Part shown: positions 61,253-64,000 of the stretch, in pieces
Layout of the letters: every line of letters begins with the position of its first letter
Numbering within the stretch: the stretch's first letter is position 1
Source of the DNA: Arenibacter algicola
GTDB taxonomy: Bacteria > Bacteroidota > Bacteroidia > Flavobacteriales > Flavobacteriaceae
Assembly: GCF_000733925.1 (NCBI RefSeq)
Contig: NZ_JPOO01000003.1
Location: 310,001 to 374,000, forward strand
DNA length: 64,000 nucleotides
Direction: 5' to 3'
Notes under the pieces: generated by a model
The model's database searches: none
The model's input: only the letters and a program-made list of their open reading frames with translations
Told to the model about the DNA's origin: nothing
Position numbers and translations under genes: made by a program

Positions 61253-64000
61253 ATGAAAAATAATCTTGAGTACAGGGGCTTTATACGCCTATGTTTACTA
61301 TATATCTGCTTTCTTGTTCCCCCACCTTACTTTGCCCATTTCCCCCATGGGCATTGTTTTAATTCTTTTTCCAACCTTGATACCCAACAACAGCACCAGA
61401 TCTCCGGTACCGTTACCGACAGCTACGGTCCCATGCCCGGGGTACATGTACTTATCAAGGGTACTAATACCGGTACTTTTACCGATCCAAACGGGAACTA
61501 TTCCCTTATGGTAAACAACAAGGACATCCTGGTCTTTTCCTATCTGGGCCACCACAGCAGGGAACTCTCCGTATTGGGCCGTACTACACTGGACGTGCAA
61601 CTATTGTCCGAGGTCACCGAACTACAGGAGGTGGAAGTAAATGCCGGCTATTATACCGTAAAGGAAAAGGAACGCACCGGGAGCATCAGTAGGGTCACCG
61701 CCAAGGAAATAGAGCTACAGCCTATTATTAGTCCGTTAGAAGCCCTGCAGGGCCGCATGGCAGGGGTAGAGGTGGTACCCAATGGAAACTTACCGGGTAT
61801 GGCATCCACTATTCGCATAAGGGGGACCAACAGTCTCCGTGCAGAAGGGAACCTACCCTTATATATTATTGACGGTGTACCCATTATTTCTACTCCTATT
61901 GGGAGCAATTCATTGATCGGCAATTTTGGACCTGGAGCCGATCCCCTGAATATGTTGAACCTTTCCAATATACAGAGTATAGAGGTCCTGAAAGATGCAG
62001 ATGCTACTGCCATCTATGGTTCTCGGGGAGCCAATGGGGTAATCCTGATCACCACTAAAAAAGGGAATCAAACGGGGACCAAAATAGAGGCCCAGGCGTA
62101 TTCCGGAATGTCAACGGTCCCCAATAGAGTTAAAGTTTTGGATACCCAGGAATATTTGAAGGTCAGAAATTCAGCCTTCGAAAATGATGGCTTGGAACCT
62201 ACACCTTTCAATGCATACGATTTGGTGGTATGGGACCAAAACCGCCAAACGGACTGGCAGGATGTCTTTTTTGGAGGGGTTTCACCGGTTACCGATCTTA
62301 ATTTGTCCTTTTCCGGCGGAAATGCTTCTACCAACTATAGTCTGAGAGGATCCTATCATAACCAAGGTACTGTCTTCCCGGGCGATTTCAAATACAACAA
62401 GGTTACCACAGCCCTTAATTTGAACCACTTGTCCGAAAATCAAAAACTGGGCATCAATCTATCCGTTAATTATGGTGTGGATACCAATGATTTGGTAGGT
62501 AGTGTTAATTTGACCACTAGAGGGTTGAGTCTACCTCCCAATGCCCCACCTATTTTTAACCAAGATGGCAGTCTTCATTGGGAAGAATGGAGCGATGTTG
62601 GACAGAACAACCCCTTGATGGGCTTTCACAATTCAAGCGAAACATTGTCCAATCACCTGGTGGGCAATATGGGCATCACCTATCAGCTTGCAAAAGGCCT
62701 CAGTCTTAAGGCCAATTTAGGATACACTGACTTTGAAAGTAGGGAAGTGGTAAAATACCCCAAAAGATCCTATAACCCTGCCTGGAGTTTTATTGAACAC
62801 CAATCCGAGCACCTTCAGTTCAATAGAAAATCTTGGATCATAGAACCTCAATTAATATATGGCAACAACTTTTTGGGTGGCAAAATCGACATCTTGTTGG
62901 GTACCACCTTTCAGCAAAGTACCAACAATATGTTATCCATAAATGCAACGGATTATGTATCCGAAAGCCAAATAGGCAATCTCAGGGCCGCCAGTGCGGT
63001 TACTGTTAGGGCCAATGAAAATATAGACTATAGATACAATGCAATCTTTGCTCGCCTGGGACTTAACTGGAACCAAAAATATTACCTGAATTTCACTGGA
63101 AGAAGGGATGGTTCCTCCCGATTTGGTCCCGGCAAGCGTTTTGCCAATTTTGGTGCCATAGGAGGGGCATGGATATTTACCGATTACAATTCACAAAAGG
63201 GAAAGGCCTCATTTTTGAGTTTTGGGAAACTACGGGGAAGTTACGGTATTACAGGAAATGACCAAATAGGGGACTACGGATATCTGGACACTTACGAACC
63301 CACACCGGGTCCTGGAGGTCTTTATCCTACCCAATTGGCGAATACCGATTATTCTTGGGAAGAGAACAAGAAATTGGAAGCGGCCCTTGATCTTGGATTT
63401 CTAAGGGATAGGATCAATTTAGCAATTAATTGGTACCGCAACAGGTCCTCCAACCAATTGGTAGGATATCCTTTGCCTGCAATGACGGGCTTTAATTCCG
63501 TACAGGCCAACCTGCCGGCCACAGTCCAGAACACCGGATGGGAGGTAGGACTTACCACTTTGAACATAAAGAACAAGGCAATACGTTGGCAGACTTCTCT
63601 AAATATAAGTTTCCCCGAGAACAAACTTTTAAGCTATCCCGATATTGAACAATCCTCTCACGCAAATACGTATAGGGTAGGCCAGCCGTTGAACATTGCA
63701 CTATTGTACCAATACGATGGTCTGGATCCACAAACCGGATTTTATAAGATGGCAGATATTAATGGGGACAATAGGTTGGATTATAAAGACCGTGTTGTTA
63801 TAAAGGATTTGGGGCGACAATATTTTGGAGGTATAAACAACAGTTTGAGCTTCAAAAATTTTTACCTTAATTTCTTATGGGAATTTGTTAAGCAGGAAGG
63901 AAGCCTTCATATGTTCAATGCAGGAAACCTAAGTATGCAGCGGCAGGAGGTGGTGGAGGCCTTGGAAGAAGGAAGCAAATTTCAAAAAGTTTCCCGATCC
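61253..64000 (+). CDS. SusC/RagA-type TonB-dependent outer-membrane receptor (partial)
   Basis: From the ATG at 61253 the frame is open to the right edge (more than 910 codons). The order is a signal peptide (FIRLCLLYICFLVPPPYFA), a carboxypeptidase-regulatory-like domain (QISGTVTDSYGPMPGVHVLI, GTFTDPNGNYSL), the SusC signature plug (VTAKEIELQPIISPLEALQG, IRIRGTNSLRAEGNLPLYII, DADATAIYGSRGANGVI) and the start of the beta barrel. SusC proteins import glycans or peptides with a SusD lipoprotein, which should lie beyond the right edge. No FecR/sigma pair precedes it, so control differs from the common arrangement. Confidence 0.95.
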   Translation, partial: MKNNLEYRGFIRLCLLYICFLVPPPYFAHFPHGHCFNSFSNLDTQQQHQISGTVTDSYGPMPGVHVLIKGTNTGTFTDPNGNYSLMVNNKDILVFSYLGHHSRELSVLGRTTLDVQLLSEVTELQEVEVNAGYYTVKEKERTGSISRVTAKEIELQPIISPLEALQGRMAGVEVVPNGNLPGMASTIRIRGTNSLRAEGNLPLYIIDGVPIISTPIGSNSLIGNFGPGADPLNMLNLSNIQSIEVLKDADATAIYGSRGANGVILITTKKGNQTGTKIEAQAYSGMSTVPNRVKVLDTQEYLKVRNSAFENDGLEPTPFNAYDLVVWDQNRQTDWQDVFFGGVSPVTDLNLSFSGGNASTNYSLRGSYHNQGTVFPGDFKYNKVTTALNLNHLSENQKLGINLSVNYGVDTNDLVGSVNLTTRGLSLPPNAPPIFNQDGSLHWEEWSDVGQNNPLMGFHNSSETLSNHLVGNMGITYQLAKGLSLKANLGYTDFESREVVKYPKRSYNPAWSFIEHQSEHLQFNRKSWIIEPQLIYGNNFLGGKIDILLGTTFQQSTNNMLSINATDYVSESQIGNLRAASAVTVRANENIDYRYNAIFARLGLNWNQKYYLNFTGRRDGSSRFGPGKRFANFGAIGGAWIFTDYNSQKGKASFLSFGKLRGSYGITGNDQIGDYGYLDTYEPTPGPGGLYPTQLANTDYSWEENKKLEAALDLGFLRDRINLAINWYRNRSSNQLVGYPLPAMTGFNSVQANLPATVQNTGWEVGLTTLNIKNKAIRWQTSLNISFPENKLLSYPDIEQSSHANTYRVGQPLNIALLYQYDGLDPQTGFYKMADINGDNRLDYKDRVVIKDLGRQYFGGINNSLSFKNFYLNFLWEFVKQEGSLHMFNAGNLSMQRQEVVEALEEGSKFQKVSRS

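Noticed and set aside
61298..63624. Several minus-strand frames under the SusC-like gene
   Set aside because: They are shadows of the plus-strand receptor frame, which has signal peptide, plug and barrel motifs.
1..64000. CRISPR arrays, rRNA or tRNA genes
   Set aside because: No regularly spaced identical short repeats, and no rRNA or cloverleaf-like sequence was recognised on reading both strands. A covariance search would be needed to exclude tRNA remnants.

Overview
The window reads as a chromosome segment of a low-GC marine-type member of the Flavobacteriaceae (Bacteroidota). The signs are a SusC/RagA-type TonB-dependent receptor at the right edge, ECF sigma factors with barrel or membrane partners, LytTR regulators, TAnnTTTG-type promoter elements, an UpxY-like NusG paralogue next to a polysaccharide locus, and few recognisable Shine-Dalgarno sequences. 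No rRNA, tRNA or CRISPR array was seen. The closest genus cannot be fixed from sequence alone.

Layout. 1-4.5 kb: two ECF sigma-factor modules on the minus strand, one with a membrane-anchored beta-barrel partner and one with a two-TM protein and an HMA-like protein. 4.7-7.4 kb: an NTF2-like gene, a DUF1569-type gene broken by a stop codon, and an ArsR - SRPBCC - SRPBCC - DoxX operon, closed by palindromes and direct repeats (7.45-7.76 kb). 8.0-15.5 kb: a same-strand signalling cluster. It holds two paralogous receiver/LytTR pairs, a histidine kinase, a cobalamin-binding protein that resembles the CarH light sensor, a cytidylyltransferase-like protein without its HxGH motif, and a receiver without its aspartate. 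15.7-26.3 kb: an exopolysaccharide locus with a NusG-like antiterminator and a WecA/MraY-like transferase (minus), then manC, gmd, fcl, a flippase, a polysaccharide pyruvyl transferase, a glycosyltransferase and an acyltransferase (plus). 26.6-29.2 kb: an IS3-family element, a decayed GNAT gene and an FRG-domain gene. 29.7-35.0 kb: a LysR regulator with a peroxiredoxin - CysJ - CysI sulfite-reduction operon. 35.5-39.5 kb: LytTR and Crp-type regulators, an NDH-2-type dehydrogenase interrupted by an amber codon, a DJ-1-like lipoprotein and a receiver.

39.9-60.2 kb is an accessory island. It starts with an IS110-family element beside a group II intron maturase remnant. It continues as a series of gene blocks, five of them preceded in the same orientation by a diverged repeat of about 165-170 bp. 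The blocks carry a Crp/tautomerase/SDR/NTF2 operon with AraC, a broken DinB, a RhuM-Fic/Doc protein, a nuclease-like protein, a complete type I restriction system with an extra GNAT-like gene between hsdS and hsdR, a second IS3-family element with a GTT duplication, and a ParA - RelA/SpoT gene pair flanked by short direct repeats. 61.3-64.0 kb is the start of a SusC-like receptor that leaves the window.

The two strongest candidates for something new are the putative cobalamin/light two-component cluster and the ParA - RelA/SpoT cassette within the repeat-bounded defence island. Several genes carry a single lesion (in-frame stop, homopolymer slip or missing start), so part of the accessory content is inactive or the assembly has local errors.
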